A stretch of 64,000 nucleotides of DNA from positions 992,001 to 1,056,000 of the forward strand of contig NZ_FWFU01000001.1 of the NCBI RefSeq assembly GCF_900172255.1, read 5' to 3'. Position numbers and translations under genes: made by a program. The notes under the pieces are model-generated. The model did not search any database. It had not been told where the DNA came from and saw only the letters and a list, made by a program, of their open reading frames with translations. Source of the stretch: Roseovarius halotolerans (GTDB taxonomy: Bacteria > Pseudomonadota > Alphaproteobacteria > Rhodobacterales > Rhodobacteraceae). The number at the start of each line of letters is the position of its first letter. Positions within the stretch are counted from its first letter, which is position 1. Positions 9,503 through 19,373 of this stretch are shown here, piece after piece.

Positions 9503-9922
9503 GTGAGATTACTGTTTGCCGGGTTTTGTATGGTCGTGCTGTTGGCGCTTGGCGCGATGGCCTATGTGCGCCTGGCACCCAGCGATCCGGCGCGCTGGCA
9601 CCGGATGCCCGACAACCTGAGCGAAGGCGATTTCAGTCAGGGTGCGGTCCGGGTGGTGGACGCGGGCGAGGACGGGTTGGCGCGGCTCGATCGGATCATC
9701 CGCGACACGGCGCGCAGCGAGCCGTTGGCAGGATCGGTCGAGCAGGGGATAATCACCTATATCAGCCGCTCGCGGATCTTCGGTTTTCCCGATTACACGA
9801 CGTTGCGGCAGAGGGACGGGCGCCTTGAACTTTATGCGCGTGCACGGTTCGGCAAGTCAGATCTTGGCGTGAACGCCGCGCGGCTTGATCGCTGGCTGGA
9901 GGCGCTGGCGCAGCGAGGATGA
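9503..9922 (+). CDS. DUF1499 family protein, membrane anchored
   Basis: A 139-residue protein with an N-terminal hydrophobic segment (residues 4-22) that is either an uncleaved signal anchor or a signal peptide, then a DUF1499 domain with YISRSRIFGFPDY and a C-terminal KSDLGVNAARLDRWL. Function of the family is unknown. It starts at GTG. Its 3' end overlaps the convergent small secreted protein gene by 66 bp. Confidence 0.8.
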   Translation: MRLLFAGFCMVVLLALGAMAYVRLAPSDPARWHRMPDNLSEGDFSQGAVRVVDAGEDGLARLDRIIRDTARSEPLAGSVEQGIITYISRSRIFGFPDYTTLRQRDGRLELYARARFGKSDLGVNAARLDRWLEALAQRG

Positions 9923-10147
9923 CAGGCAGCCCTGCGAAATCTCGCGCCACATCGGCACATTCAGCGACATCTGGCATTGCGCCATGAAGCTGCGCCCGCC
10001 GACATGAAGGCAGATCATCTCGCCCAGTTCGACGCGCCCGCCATTGCTGTCGGTGCAATAGCAATCCACGGTCTTGCCGCCGATGTTTTGATCGGCGACG
10101 GCCGGGGCGGCCAGCAGGGCCAGGGAGAGGGCAATCAGGCTGCGCAT
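9857..10147 (-). CDS. Small secreted cysteine-containing protein
   Basis: A 96-residue protein with a clear signal peptide (MRSLIALSLALLAAPAVA, cleavage after AVA). The mature part has five cysteines: a CYC pair, then ICL, QCQ and GCL, suggesting disulfides or metal binding in the periplasm. Proteins with this pattern (ICL.VGGR.F.A.C..S..N.PMW) are conserved in Rhodobacteraceae without assigned function. It is divergent from prfA and its 3' end overlaps the DUF1499 gene by 66 bp. Confidence 0.7.
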   Translation of the reverse strand: MRSLIALSLALLAAPAVADQNIGGKTVDCYCTDSNGGRVELGEMICLHVGGRSFMAQCQMSLNVPMWREISQGCLSSSLRQRLQPAIKPRGVHAKI

Positions 10148-10210
10148 GGGACAAGGGTATCACAGGCTTTGGTCTTGACCAAACCCTGACAAAGGGGCAG
10201 ATGCGCGGAT

Positions 10211-11260
10211 ATGGTGCCTTTGGACAGACTGAATGAGATCGTGCAGCGTTTCGAGTATCTCGAGGCGCAGATGGCCGCCGGGGGCGGCGATATCGCCCGG
10301 CTCGGGCGCGAATATGCCGAATTGCGCCCGGTGGTCGAGGAAATCCGCGCCTATCAGCAGGTTCTGGCGGATATCGACGCGGCCAGGGCAATGCTGGACG
10401 ATCCCGAGATGCGCGATCTGGCGCAGGAAGAACTGCGTGATCTCGAGGCGCGGCTGCCTGGCCTTGAGGAGCGTTTGCAGCTGGCGCTTCTGCCCAAGGA
10501 TGAGGCCGATGCGCGCCCGGCGATCCTTGAGATCCGCCCCGGCACAGGCGGCGAGGAGGCGGCGCTTTTCGCGGGTGATCTGTTGCGCATGTATCAGCGC
10601 TATGCCGAGGCGCGGGGCTGGACCTTCGAGATCATCGAGCTGAGCGAGACCGAGCTGGGCGGCATCAAGGAGGTGGTCGCGCGGGTGGCGGGCGATCATG
10701 TCTTCGCGCGCCTCAAGTTCGAATCGGGTGTGCATCGGGTGCAGCGGGTGCCTGAGACGGAAAGCGGCGGGCGCATCCACACATCGGCGGCGACGGTGGC
10801 GGTTCTGCCCGAGGCCGAGGATGTGGATATCGAGATCGATCCCAATGATCTCAGGATCGACACGATGCGCTCTTCGGGTGCGGGCGGGCAGCATGTGAAC
10901 ACCACGGATTCAGCCGTGCGGATCACCCATCTGCCGACCGGCGTGGTGGTGACCAGTTCCGAGAAATCCCAGCATCGCAACCGCGAGATCGCGATGCAGG
11001 TGCTGAAGACGCGGCTTTACGACATGGAGCGGCGGCGCGCACTGGAGGCGCGTTCGGCCAGCCGCGCGGCGCAGGTGGGCAGCGGCGATCGCAGCGAGCG
11101 CATTCGCACCTACAACTTTCCGCAGGGGCGGATGAGCGATCACCGCATCAACCTGACGCTCTACAAGCTGGACCAAGTGATGCAGGGCGACCTGGACGAG
11201 GTGATCGACGCGCTGCGTGCCGATGCGCAGGCGACGTTGCTGGCGGAGATGGAGGGGTGA
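10211..11260 (+). CDS. prfA: Peptide chain release factor 1
   Basis: Class I release factor reading UAA and UAG. At 349 residues it is full length. The universal GGQ motif ([16 protein letters not shown]) is present, and the Gln is the substrate of the methyltransferase encoded directly downstream. The gene is coupled to prmC by a GTGA overlap. Confidence 0.97.
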   Translation: MVPLDRLNEIVQRFEYLEAQMAAGGGDIARLGREYAELRPVVEEIRAYQQVLADIDAARAMLDDPEMRDLAQEELRDLEARLPGLEERLQLALLPKDEADARPAILEIRPGTGGEEAALFAGDLLRMYQRYAEARGWTFEIIELSETELGGIKEVVARVAGDHVFARLKFESGVHRVQRVPETESGGRIHTSAATVAVLPEAEDVDIEIDPNDLRIDTMRSSGAGGQHVNTTDSAVRITHLPTGVVVTSSEKSQHRNREIAMQVLKTRLYDMERRRALEARSASRAAQVGSGDRSERIRTYNFPQGRMSDHRINLTLYKLDQVMQGDLDEVIDALRADAQATLLAEMEG

Positions 11261-12099
11261 GCCCAGCGGGCGGCGTGGCGCAGGCGCTGCGCCGCGTGCG
11301 CGCGCGGCTGGCCGCGGCCGGAATCGACAATGCCGAGTGGGAGGCACGACGGCTCATGGCGGCGAGCCTCGGGGTGGAGCCGGGGCGGATCACGTTGCAT
11401 CTGCATGGCGAGATGAGCGGCGAAGCCGAGGCCGCGCTTGAGGCGCTGGTCAGCGCGCGGGAAGCGCGGCGGCCCTTGTCGCATGTTCTGGGCGGACGGA
11501 AGTTTCATGGCCACTGGTTCATCGTGACGCCGGATGTGCTCGACCCGAGGGACGATACCGAGACATTGGTCGAGGCGGCGCTGGCGGCGGATTTCGCCGA
11601 TGTGCTGGACCTTGGGACGGGGTCGGGCTGTATCCTCTTGAGCCTGCTTGCGCAGCGGCCCGAGGCGCGGGGCGTTGGGGTGGACCTGTCGCAAGCAGCG
11701 CTTACGGTGGCGGCGCGGAATGCCGAGGCGCTCGGCGTTGCTGCACGTTGCAGGCTGCTGAGGTCGGACTGGTTCGACGGTGTTGCGGGGCGGTTCGATC
11801 TGATCGTGTCGAACCCGCCCTATATCGCCGTCCACGAGATGGCTGACCTCGACCCGGAGCTGCGCCACGAGCCGCGCGTTGCCCTGAGCGATGAGGGCGA
11901 CGGGTTGAGCGCCTATCGCATCCTGGCGTCTGGGGCGGGGGCGCATCTGCGCAAGGGTGGACGGCTGATGGTGGAAATCGGGTGGAAACAGGGGCCTGCG
12001 GTAGTGGCATTGCTGCGCGCGGCCGGATTCGCTGACCTCGTGATTCTGCCCGATCTGGAGGGGCGCGACCGCGTCGTCAGCGGGCTTTGGCAGGGCTGA
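11257..12099 (+). CDS. prmC: Release factor glutamine N5-methyltransferase
   Basis: This SAM-dependent enzyme methylates the Gln of the GGQ motif in RF1 and RF2. The 280-residue protein has an N-terminal helical domain, the SAM motif [13 protein letters not shown] and the diagnostic NPPY in VSNPPYIA. It starts at GTG overlapping the prfA stop (GTGA), so enzyme and substrate are made from one message. Confidence 0.96.
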   Translation: MSPAGGVAQALRRVRARLAAAGIDNAEWEARRLMAASLGVEPGRITLHLHGEMSGEAEAALEALVSAREARRPLSHVLGGRKFHGHWFIVTPDVLDPRDDTETLVEAALAADFADVLDLGTGSGCILLSLLAQRPEARGVGVDLSQAALTVAARNAEALGVAARCRLLRSDWFDGVAGRFDLIVSNPPYIAVHEMADLDPELRHEPRVALSDEGDGLSAYRILASGAGAHLRKGGRLMVEIGWKQGPAVVALLRAAGFADLVILPDLEGRDRVVSGLWQG

Positions 12100-12108
12100 G
12101 TCACTGAA

Positions 12109-12150
12109 AAACCGGAAAAAATCGCGCAAATTTCGGCAAATTTCCGGTTT
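12109..12150. repeat. 10-bp inverted repeat after prmC
   Basis: AAACCGGAAA (12109-12118) pairs exactly with TTTCCGGTTT (12141-12150). The 22-bp loop contains the direct repeat CAAATTTC twice. It begins 10 bp after the prmC stop. It could end prmC transcription, although no T-run follows. Confidence 0.5.
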
Positions 12151-12328
12151 ACCCTTGTCTCAACGCGTTCGGCATGTTTAGTGAGGTGTAGTCAAGCTGA
12201 TCGGACGCCCCGGTGGCGCTGCGCTTGACATCAAGCCAATACATGTCGGATCCGGGTTGCTACAGGGCCGCAAAAGGTACCGACCGGATCGAACGACGCT
12301 TTGAGCACAGGGCTGAACAGCTAATACA

Positions 12329-12886
12329 ATGAGATCATCCAAGTCACGTTCGCGGAACAAATCCGGCCGCAATCGCTCGATGGGGAACATCGTCAATCGG
12401 GTCTTCGAGAGTTCGGGCCCCGAGGGCAAAGTGCGCGGCACGCCCCAGCAGATCATCGACAAGTACAACCAGCTGACGCGCGATGCCCAGCTGGGCAACG
12501 ATCGTGTCGCTGCCGAGAACTTCCAGCAGCATGCGGAGCATTACCTGCGGATGCTGGGCAGCGCTCAGAAGGAACAGGATGCCCGCCGCGATCAGCAGGA
12601 ACGCGAGAACCGCGAGCGTCAGGCGGAACGTGATCGTGAACGCGCCAAGCGCCAGGAGCGGGAATCGAACGGCGAGGTCGGTCCGTCGGATTCAGATCAG
12701 CCGGATCTGATCGAGAACCGTCAGGATGACAGCGGCCTCGTCGAGACGCCCGAGACGCAGAAATCCGACAAGCCCAAGCGCGCGCGCAAGCCGCGACCCA
12801 AGAAGCCTCCGCACAGCGATGGCGAGGCGAAGTCCGGGGACGCTGGCGGATCGCAGGGTTCAGGCGCGCCGGAAGCCGCAGAATAG
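12329..12886 (+). CDS. DUF4167 domain protein, basic and disordered
   Basis: A 185-residue protein. Residues ~1-75 are a DUF4167 domain (SRNKSGRNRS, VFESSGPEGKVRGTPQQI, HAEHYLRML). The rest is a highly charged coiled-coil-like Arg/Glu/Gln region (~80-110) and a Lys/Pro-rich tail. The family is restricted to alphaproteobacteria and its opening resembles RNA-binding basic tails; function is not known. It is separated from rsmA (convergent) by a bidirectional hairpin. Confidence 0.85.
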   Translation: MRSSKSRSRNKSGRNRSMGNIVNRVFESSGPEGKVRGTPQQIIDKYNQLTRDAQLGNDRVAAENFQQHAEHYLRMLGSAQKEQDARRDQQERENRERQAERDRERAKRQERESNGEVGPSDSDQPDLIENRQDDSGLVETPETQKSDKPKRARKPRPKKPPHSDGEAKSGDAGGSQGSGAPEAAE

Positions 12887-12927
12887 ACGCGCTTCGCGGG
12901 ATCGACATATCTTCAGAATACGGAATG

Positions 12928-12950
12928 CAGGGGGCCACGGCCCCCTGTTT
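12928..12950. terminator. Bidirectional hairpin between DUF4167 gene and rsmA
   Basis: CAGGGGGCC and GGCCCCCTG form a 9-bp perfect inverted repeat followed by TTT on the plus strand. It sits midway between two convergent genes. Confidence 0.7.
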
Positions 12951-12978
12951 CGCGTTCGGGGTATCGGGCTTTCTGATG

Positions 12979-13818
12979 TCAGGATTCAAAGCCGCGTGCC
13001 AAGGCGCAAAACCTTTCGAGGTCCACGGTTTCGGCGCGGTCTGTCGGGGCGATGCCGGCGGCGATGAGGCGGTCCTCGATATCGGGGGCCAGCCCCTTGA
13101 GCGCTGCGCGCAGCATCTTGCGGCGCTGGTTGAAGGCCTTGGCGACCACGCGTTCAAGGATGACCGGATCGGCCGGGAAGCGCGGCGCGGGCAGGGCGGT
13201 GATATGCACCACCGCGCTTGAGACCTTGGGCGGCGGGGTGAAGGCCGAGGGCGGCAGATGCATGACGATGCGTGCATCGCAACGCCATTGCGCCAGCAGC
13301 GCGAGGCGTCCATAGGCCTTGGAGCCGGGGCGCGCGACGATGCGGTCGGCGACTTCGCGCTGGAACATGAGCGTCAGGCTGTCCCATACCGGCGGCCAGG
13401 TCTTTGGCGTGAGCCAGCGGATCAGCAGCTCGGTGCCCACGTTATATGGCAGGTTCGCCACGATCTTGATCGGTGGCGTCAGGTGGTCGAGCGGATCGAT
13501 CGCCAGCGCGTCGGCATTCAGCACCTCAAGCCGCCCCGGACAGGCGGCGGCGATGGCCTCAAGCGCGGGCAGGCAACGGCTGTCCTTTTCCACGGCCAGC
13601 ACTCGGCGCGCACCTTCGGCGAGGAGCCCGCGGGTCAGGCCGCCGGGGCCGGGGCCGATTTCCAGCACGTCGGCGCCGGTAAGGTCACCCGCAGCGCGGG
13701 CGATCTTGGCGGTCAGGTTGAGGTCGAGGAGGAAGTTCTGCCCGAGCGACTTGCGTGCGCTGAGACCGTGGCTGGCGATCACCTCACGCAGGGGCGGCAA
13801 TCCGTCGATAGTGCTCAT
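12979..13818 (-). CDS. rsmA: 16S rRNA (adenine1518/1519-N6)-dimethyltransferase
   Basis: KsgA/RsmA dimethylates two adjacent adenosines in helix 45 of 16S rRNA late in 30S assembly. The 279-residue protein has [10 protein letters not shown], the SAM motif [12 protein letters not shown] and the catalytic NLPY (VANLPYNVG). It is the last gene of the lptF operon, overlapping pdxA by ATGA. The surA-pdxA-rsmA order is widely conserved. Confidence 0.97.
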   Translation of the reverse strand: MSTIDGLPPLREVIASHGLSARKSLGQNFLLDLNLTAKIARAAGDLTGADVLEIGPGPGGLTRGLLAEGARRVLAVEKDSRCLPALEAIAAACPGRLEVLNADALAIDPLDHLTPPIKIVANLPYNVGTELLIRWLTPKTWPPVWDSLTLMFQREVADRIVARPGSKAYGRLALLAQWRCDARIVMHLPPSAFTPPPKVSSAVVHITALPAPRFPADPVILERVVAKAFNQRRKMLRAALKGLAPDIEDRLIAAGIAPTDRAETVDLERFCALARGFES

Positions 13819-14810
13819 CCGGGGTTGCCCCGGCCTGCGTCGCGCGCCCGCGCGTTGCCCATGTCATGGGCCATCTTCAGCGCCTCGATCATCGAGCCGG
13901 GATTGGCGAGGCCACGTCCGGCGATATCCATCGCGGTGCCATGATCAGGCGAGGTGCGCACGAAGGGCAGGCCGAGGGTGACATTCACGCCGCGGTCGAA
14001 ATCGAGAGTCTTGATCGGGATCAGCGCCTGGTCGTGATACATGCAGAAAGCGGCGTCATAACTTTCGCGGGCACGGGCATGGAACATGGTGTCGGCGGAC
14101 ATCGGGCCGTGAAGGTCCAGGCCCTCGGCGCGCAGCGCTTCGATCACCGGCAGGATCATGTCGATCTCTTCGCGCCCCATCGCGCCGCCTTCGCCGGCAT
14201 GGGGGTTGAGCCCGGCGACGGCGATGCGCGGTCGGGGCAGGCCGAAATCGCGGATCAGGGCCGCATGGGTGATGTGCAGCGTGTCGGTCAGAAGCTTGGC
14301 CGTGAGGGCGCGCGGCACCTCGGAGAGGGGGATGTGGATGGTGGTGGGCACGACACGCAGGGCGGCGCTTGCGAGCATCATCACGACCCGCTCGACCCCG
14401 GCCAGTGCGGCGAGATATTCGGTATGGCCGGGATAGGCGAAGCCGGCGCCGTCCTGGAGGGCTTTCTTGTGGATGGGCGCGGTGCAGAGGGCGCAGGCCG
14501 CACCCGAGCGCACCATATCGACCCCGCGCGCGATCACGTCGATGACGCCTTGCGCATGGGCCGGGTTGGGGGTGCCGGGGGTCATCGGCCCGTCGAAATC
14601 ATGGCGCAGCAGCGGCAGCCCGTGGCGCGCGGCCTCTGCTGCCTCGGAGGGGTCGGCGATCTGCACGATCGGACTGTCGGGTGGCAGATGGCGCGGGTCG
14701 CCGATCAGCACGAAGGGCAGTTCCGCCCCGAGCGCCCGCCATGCGGCAAGCGCCAGTTCGGGGCCGACCCCTGCCGGTTCGCCGCAGCTGAGTGCGACGG
14801 GGGCGGTCAT
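13815..14810 (-). CDS. pdxA: 4-hydroxythreonine-4-phosphate dehydrogenase
   Basis: This NAD-dependent enzyme of the DXP-dependent pyridoxal phosphate pathway has 331 residues. The opening [13 protein letters not shown], a metal-binding His in FAYPGHTE and the region [13 protein letters not shown] are characteristic. ATGA overlaps join it to surA upstream and rsmA downstream, so its production is translationally coupled to envelope and ribosome genes. Confidence 0.96.
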   Translation of the reverse strand: MTAPVALSCGEPAGVGPELALAAWRALGAELPFVLIGDPRHLPPDSPIVQIADPSEAAEAARHGLPLLRHDFDGPMTPGTPNPAHAQGVIDVIARGVDMVRSGAACALCTAPIHKKALQDGAGFAYPGHTEYLAALAGVERVVMMLASAALRVVPTTIHIPLSEVPRALTAKLLTDTLHITHAALIRDFGLPRPRIAVAGLNPHAGEGGAMGREEIDMILPVIEALRAEGLDLHGPMSADTMFHARARESYDAAFCMYHDQALIPIKTLDFDRGVNVTLGLPFVRTSPDHGTAMDIAGRGLANPGSMIEALKMAHDMGNARARDAGRGNPG

Positions 14811-16042
14811 TCCAGTTCGACGATTCGCGCCTCGGCGCGCAGCTGTTCCAGATAGCCGTTGGCGAAGGAATCAAGGCGCCGGTTGCGGATCCGGTTGGTC
14901 AGATCCTCTGTCGAGGGGCCATCCTCGCCCAGTTCGGGCGTGCGCCCGCACAGCATCAGGAACACCAGCGTCTCGCCATTGGCGCGTGTGAGCGTGGTCG
15001 AAACCTCGCCCGGATCCAGCTTGGCCAGTTCAAGGGCGATGTCCTGCGGAATCTCGGCGGGTGCGCGCGAGTCGCGTTCGAGCACCTCGGGCGGCTGCCC
15101 CTTGGCGACGCCATAGAGATCGTCGCAGGTATCGGTTTCGGCTTCGATGCGCGCGGCGCGCGAAAGGGCGCGGTCGCTGCGCCCGCCGTCGATGTAATAG
15201 GCGGCGTATTCGATGGCGGCATATTCGGGTTCGGCGGCGCCGGTTTCTTCGATGTCGCGCATCTGGAAGAGGGCGATCGCGCCGTCCAGCGGCAAGGGAT
15301 CGCTGACTTCGCCGGGGGCGAGGCCGAGGATCACAGGGCGCAACTGCGGCGGCAGATTGGTGATCGGCATCCAGTCGAGCCGCCCGCCGCGGTCGCGCGT
15401 GGAGGCTGCCGACGAGCGACGCGCTTCGGCGGCGAAGGCGGGGATCGTGTCGATCTGGGAGATACGCAGGGCGCGCTCCTGCACCGCTTCGACCTGTTCG
15501 GGGGGCGCGGCCATGATGATTTCGGACAGTAGCACACGCACACCGGTTTCACCGCTGGCGGCGGCGCGGGCGCGTTCGATATCCGCTTCGGAGACCGAGA
15601 CGCGCGGTGCAAAGCGCGCGCCGACCAATTCGCGCCAAGTCAGACCGGCGCTGACGAAGGCGCGGTAGCTTTCGGCGGAAACCCCTGCGCCTTCGAGGGC
15701 GCGGATGAACTGTTCGGCATTCATGTTGGCCCGGCTGGCGAACTCTTCCATGCCGGCCTGGATGTCCTCTTCCTCGATCACGATGCCGCTGGCGCGGGCG
15801 GCGTCCAGCTTGAGGCGTTCCTCGATCAGCTGCTCGCGGGCCAGTTCGCGCGGGTTGCCCGGGGCGCGGAACAGGGTCAGCATCCGGGCGCGTTGTTCGA
15901 TCTCGTAGCGGGTGATGGCCTGGTCGTTGACCTTGATCACCGGTGCGAAGAGGTTCTGCGATGCCGCCGGAGCGGCGCCGGGGCCGACCAGCACGGAGAC
16001 CGCCAAGGCGGGAAGGGCAATTGCGGCGAGGAATTTGCGCAT
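14807..16042 (-). CDS. surA: SurA-like periplasmic chaperone / peptidylprolyl isomerase
   Basis: A 411-residue protein with a Sec signal peptide (MRKFLAAIALPALAV, ending near AAPAAS). The mature N-terminus APVIKVNDQAITRYEIEQRARM is the SurA_N signature, followed by the helical chaperone domain and one parvulin-like region (~residues 150-260). SurA delivers outer-membrane beta-barrels such as LptD to BAM. The Met at 16042 was chosen because it opens a classical signal peptide; an upstream ATG at 16075 would overlap lptD by 13 bp and is possible. It is overlapped by pdxA. Confidence 0.9.
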   Translation of the reverse strand: MRKFLAAIALPALAVSVLVGPGAAPAASQNLFAPVIKVNDQAITRYEIEQRARMLTLFRAPGNPRELAREQLIEERLKLDAARASGIVIEEEDIQAGMEEFASRANMNAEQFIRALEGAGVSAESYRAFVSAGLTWRELVGARFAPRVSVSEADIERARAAASGETGVRVLLSEIIMAAPPEQVEAVQERALRISQIDTIPAFAAEARRSSAASTRDRGGRLDWMPITNLPPQLRPVILGLAPGEVSDPLPLDGAIALFQMRDIEETGAAEPEYAAIEYAAYYIDGGRSDRALSRAARIEAETDTCDDLYGVAKGQPPEVLERDSRAPAEIPQDIALELAKLDPGEVSTTLTRANGETLVFLMLCGRTPELGEDGPSTEDLTNRIRNRRLDSFANGYLEQLRAEARIVELE

Positions 16043-16062
16043 TCTGGTTCTCTTACTGCTTT

Positions 16063-18285
16063 TTAATTTCTGCATGCTCTTGTGAAGCTACTTTCGCTTG
16101 TGGTGGTCGAAAAGCCCCGAAGCGCGACCGTCAGGCTGATATCGGTTGTCGGCTCGACATTAGAGGAATTGGTGAAACGACGCGAGGCCGAAAGCGCCAC
16201 TTCCACGCATTCGTTGGTGTAGGTCAGGCCGATGCCGCTGTTGACCTGAAGATCGCGTGCGACATCGTAGCGCCAGTTGGCATCGGCGGTCCAGTGTCGG
16301 GCGAAGCGATAGCTGCCGTCGATCGACCACTCCGAGAGATCGCCGCTGCGTTCCTCGAACGGGTCGTTGCGCAACCAGATGTAGGTGGCCGACAGCGACG
16401 TACGGTAGTTCCGCCAGCTGGCACGCGCTTCGGCCTTGTTGGCTTCGAAGTTCTCGTCGAACAGGCCGCGCCCGGTCAGGATGAAGCCGCCCGGCGTGCG
16501 CAGCTGCCCCGCCAGCAGCACGTCCGAGAATTCATCGCGCAAGCCGGAACTGCGGCTGAGGCTGGGAATGCCGGTGGGTTCGAGCTCCTGCTCGTCGCGC
16601 ACCACCTGGCCGACAGCGAGCGCGGTCTCCCAGCCTTTCGGGGCCAGCCGGGTCCACTGGATGCCATAGGCAGCATTGAGGCCGCGTTCGCGCCGGTCAG
16701 GCCCCGAGAAGCGCGACACGGCAAACAGGTTGCCTTCGTCGAACTCGACGCGCGTGTTCTCGTCATTGGGAATGTCGAGGTTCGATCCCCCGACCCAGGA
16801 CAGCTGTGCGACGGGCTCGATCAGATGGGTGACACCGGTCTGGGTTCTCTTGAGCAGCGGCCAGCGCAGCCGCATCGAGGTCGACGGCGTGATCTGGGCG
16901 GCGGAGGAGCTGCTGAGAGCGCCGGATTGCGCGATATGGAAGCTGTCGGCGGCAAGACCTGCGCGGAATTCCGCCAGCAGGCCCGACCCGAATGTCCAGT
17001 TGCGCAGCCAATCGGCACTCAGGGAAAAGCGGGTCACATCGCGGCCATCGGCCCAGGGGTCGGCATCGGGGCCGTCGATATTGAGATCAGATGAGCGCCG
17101 GTGGCTGTGCGCCTGCGCCGAAAAGCGAAGCTCACCGCCGAAGCCGGGATAGATGCGCCGTTCATAATCGGCCCGGCCGACCAGCGAGGCCAGGGTCGGA
17201 TTGGGGTCGCGGGCCCGCAAGGCGTGGAAATAGGTGGCGGAACCGCGGATGAACTCGTCACGACGGACCCGTTCGAGAGCGATCTCGCTGTCGAGACGAT
17301 CCTTGAAGGTATAGTTATAGTCGTAAAGGTATGAATCGTCGCTGGCGACCTCGAGGTCGAAGGTCAGCTTAAAATCGTTGCGCAGGTTGAATGAGCCCTC
17401 GGCGAACATGTAGCCGCGTATCTCATCGTTGGTCAGTTCATCGTTCGAGACCGCGCCGAGAATGCTGATGCCGCCATTCACGAAAGCCTGCCGGTAGCGG
17501 AATTCGAGCGTTCGGGTGTTGGTGGTCAGGAAGGGCGTCAGTGTGAGGTCGCGGTGATCGCCCATGCGTATGAAGTAAGGGACCTTCACGCCGAACCCCA
17601 GCAGGCTGGAATTGTAGATTGTCGGGAAAAGGAACCCGGTGGCGCGTTCAAGCGTCGGGTCGGGCAGCCGCAGGCGGGGCAGGTAGAACACCGGCACGTC
17701 GAGCACCCGAAGCTGGGCGTCATGGAAATAGAGCTGGCGTTCCTCTTCGTCGTGGATCAGGCGGCGGGAGCGTATCTGCCAGAGCGGCGGACGTCCGGTC
17801 TCGCAGATGCGGCAGGAACTGACGGCGGTCTTGTAAAGCTGCGAGTAGCGGCCCTCGACCCGCGTCATGGCATTGGCGGCGAGCTGAAGCTGAGATGCCA
17901 GCACCACCCGCGCGCCGGTCAGCAGGCCGTTGCGCATGTCTCGGTCGAGCTCGGCGTCATCGGCCAGGATCAGGGTGGTTTCGCCTTCGCGCAGGGTGAT
18001 CGGGCCCTCGATGGACAGGTGTTCGGTCTCGCCGTCATAGGTGATCGAGTTGGCCTGAAGGCGCCGACCCTCGTGGATCACCTCGACATTCCCGGTCGCG
18101 ACCAGCACGTCGTCGGGCATCAGCCGCACGTCATCCGCGACAAGGAAGGCGCCATCCCCGCCCGCAACCCGTGACGGCGCGGCGCCGGAATCCTCGGCGC
18201 CTTGTGCGCGTGCGCCCACCGGCGCAACGAGCGGCGCGGCGATCAGCGCAAGAGCAGCGGCAAACAGGAGCGCAAGACGGTTCAT
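16063..18285 (-). CDS. lptD: LPS-assembly protein LptD
   Basis: This outer-membrane beta-barrel inserts lipopolysaccharide into the outer leaflet together with LptE. From the ATG at 18285 it is 740 residues, with signal peptide MNRLALLFAAALALIAAP, an N-terminal OstA domain (~50-170: VLVATGNVEVIHEGRRLQA, ITYDGETEHL) and a barrel rich in alternating aromatic strands. GGAGGAAGG precedes this ATG, and the upstream extension lies within lptG and is not used. It starts in an ATGA overlap with lptG and is followed by its likely chaperone gene surA. Confidence 0.96.
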   Translation of the reverse strand: MNRLALLFAAALALIAAPLVAPVGARAQGAEDSGAAPSRVAGGDGAFLVADDVRLMPDDVLVATGNVEVIHEGRRLQANSITYDGETEHLSIEGPITLREGETTLILADDAELDRDMRNGLLTGARVVLASQLQLAANAMTRVEGRYSQLYKTAVSSCRICETGRPPLWQIRSRRLIHDEEERQLYFHDAQLRVLDVPVFYLPRLRLPDPTLERATGFLFPTIYNSSLLGFGVKVPYFIRMGDHRDLTLTPFLTTNTRTLEFRYRQAFVNGGISILGAVSNDELTNDEIRGYMFAEGSFNLRNDFKLTFDLEVASDDSYLYDYNYTFKDRLDSEIALERVRRDEFIRGSATYFHALRARDPNPTLASLVGRADYERRIYPGFGGELRFSAQAHSHRRSSDLNIDGPDADPWADGRDVTRFSLSADWLRNWTFGSGLLAEFRAGLAADSFHIAQSGALSSSSAAQITPSTSMRLRWPLLKRTQTGVTHLIEPVAQLSWVGGSNLDIPNDENTRVEFDEGNLFAVSRFSGPDRRERGLNAAYGIQWTRLAPKGWETALAVGQVVRDEQELEPTGIPSLSRSSGLRDEFSDVLLAGQLRTPGGFILTGRGLFDENFEANKAEARASWRNYRTSLSATYIWLRNDPFEERSGDLSEWSIDGSYRFARHWTADANWRYDVARDLQVNSGIGLTYTNECVEVALSASRRFTNSSNVEPTTDISLTVALRGFSTTTSESSFTRACRN

Positions 18286-19373
18286 CCTTCCTCCATATGC
18301 AGCAAAATTCCGAATGCCAGCAAAAAAGAGGCCACAGCCGGAGCCCAGGCGGCGAGCAATATCGGAATCTGGCCGTTCTCGCCCAGAATCTGCGCGAAAT
18401 TCCGGATGTAATGCAGCCCAAAGCCCAGCAATACTGCGGTCAGCACCGACACGCCGCTGTTGTGAAGCCGCGAATGGCGCATGGTGAAGGCCGCCGCCAT
18501 CATCACCAGCGCCACCAGGAACAGGGGGCGCGCCAGTTCCATCTGGAACCAAACGGCATAGCGGCGCGCGGAAAAGCCGGAATGTTCGAGCTGTGCGATG
18601 AAATCTGGCAGATCCCATATCGAGATGTATTCCGGCTTGCCGAAACTGTCGATGATCCTGTCATGCGTGAGGGAGGACGGCACATCGTAGCTGTCGAGTT
18701 CCTGAGCGTTGGCCTCGGCGTTGACGCCAAGCGAGAGATCCCACAGCTTCACATTGGTAAGATGCCATGCCCCATCACCGAGGCGTGCCTCCTTGGCGGC
18801 GATACGGCGCAGCGGCGCGCCGTCATGGGTAAAGGAGAAGAAGGTGGTGTTGAACAGAACGCTGACATCCGAGCTGGCCCGGCGCGCATGGATCACGGTC
18901 TGGCCGTCGTCGTTGCCCTGGCGTAGCCAGATGCCTTCGGGGGCGATGGCCATGACGGCCGAACCCCAGCCCAGATAGGTGTTGACCAGGTCGTTGTGCC
19001 GCTTGGCGGAGGCGGCGACAATCGGGTTCAGCATGCTGACCGAAACGACGCCGATCAGCAGCGCGACGGTCAGGGGAGCGATGAGTGCGCGCAGCCCCGA
19101 GCGGCCCGCGGCCCGCACCACCACCAGTTCCGAGGAGCGCGACATGCGCAGGAACATCGCCACGCTGGCGAGAATGATCACCAGCGGCAGGATCTCGTAA
19201 TTGGCCTCGGGGACTTTCAGGAGGACGATTTCGACCACGTCGCCAAAGGGCAGCGCCGAGAAGGATCGCAGATCGTCGATCAGTTCGATCAGGGCCAGAA
19301 GAACCACGAAAATCATCACGATCGCGAGGAAGGTCCACAGGAACCGGCGTGCGAGATAGAAATGCAGAATCAT
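18282..19373 (-). CDS. lptG: LPS export ABC transporter permease LptG
   Basis: One of the two permeases of the LptB2FG complex that extracts LPS from the inner membrane. The 363-residue protein has the YjgP/YjgQ layout: three N-terminal helices (starting LARRFLWTFLAIVMIFV), a periplasmic beta-jellyroll (~130-260) and three C-terminal helices. The ATG at 19373 overlaps the lptF stop (ATGA), fixing the start; its own stop overlaps lptD. Confidence 0.95.
   Translation of the reverse strand: MILHFYLARRFLWTFLAIVMIFVVLLALIELIDDLRSFSALPFGDVVEIVLLKVPEANYEILPLVIILASVAMFLRMSRSSELVVVRAAGRSGLRALIAPLTVALLIGVVSVSMLNPIVAASAKRHNDLVNTYLGWGSAVMAIAPEGIWLRQGNDDGQTVIHARRASSDVSVLFNTTFFSFTHDGAPLRRIAAKEARLGDGAWHLTNVKLWDLSLGVNAEANAQELDSYDVPSSLTHDRIIDSFGKPEYISIWDLPDFIAQLEHSGFSARRYAVWFQMELARPLFLVALVMMAAAFTMRHSRLHNSGVSVLTAVLLGFGLHYIRNFAQILGENGQIPILLAAWAPAVASFLLAFGILLHMEEG

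Noticed and set aside
18286..18618. N-terminal extension of LptD frame
   Set aside because: It lies inside lptG, lacks a signal peptide, and a good ribosome site precedes the internal ATG at 18285.
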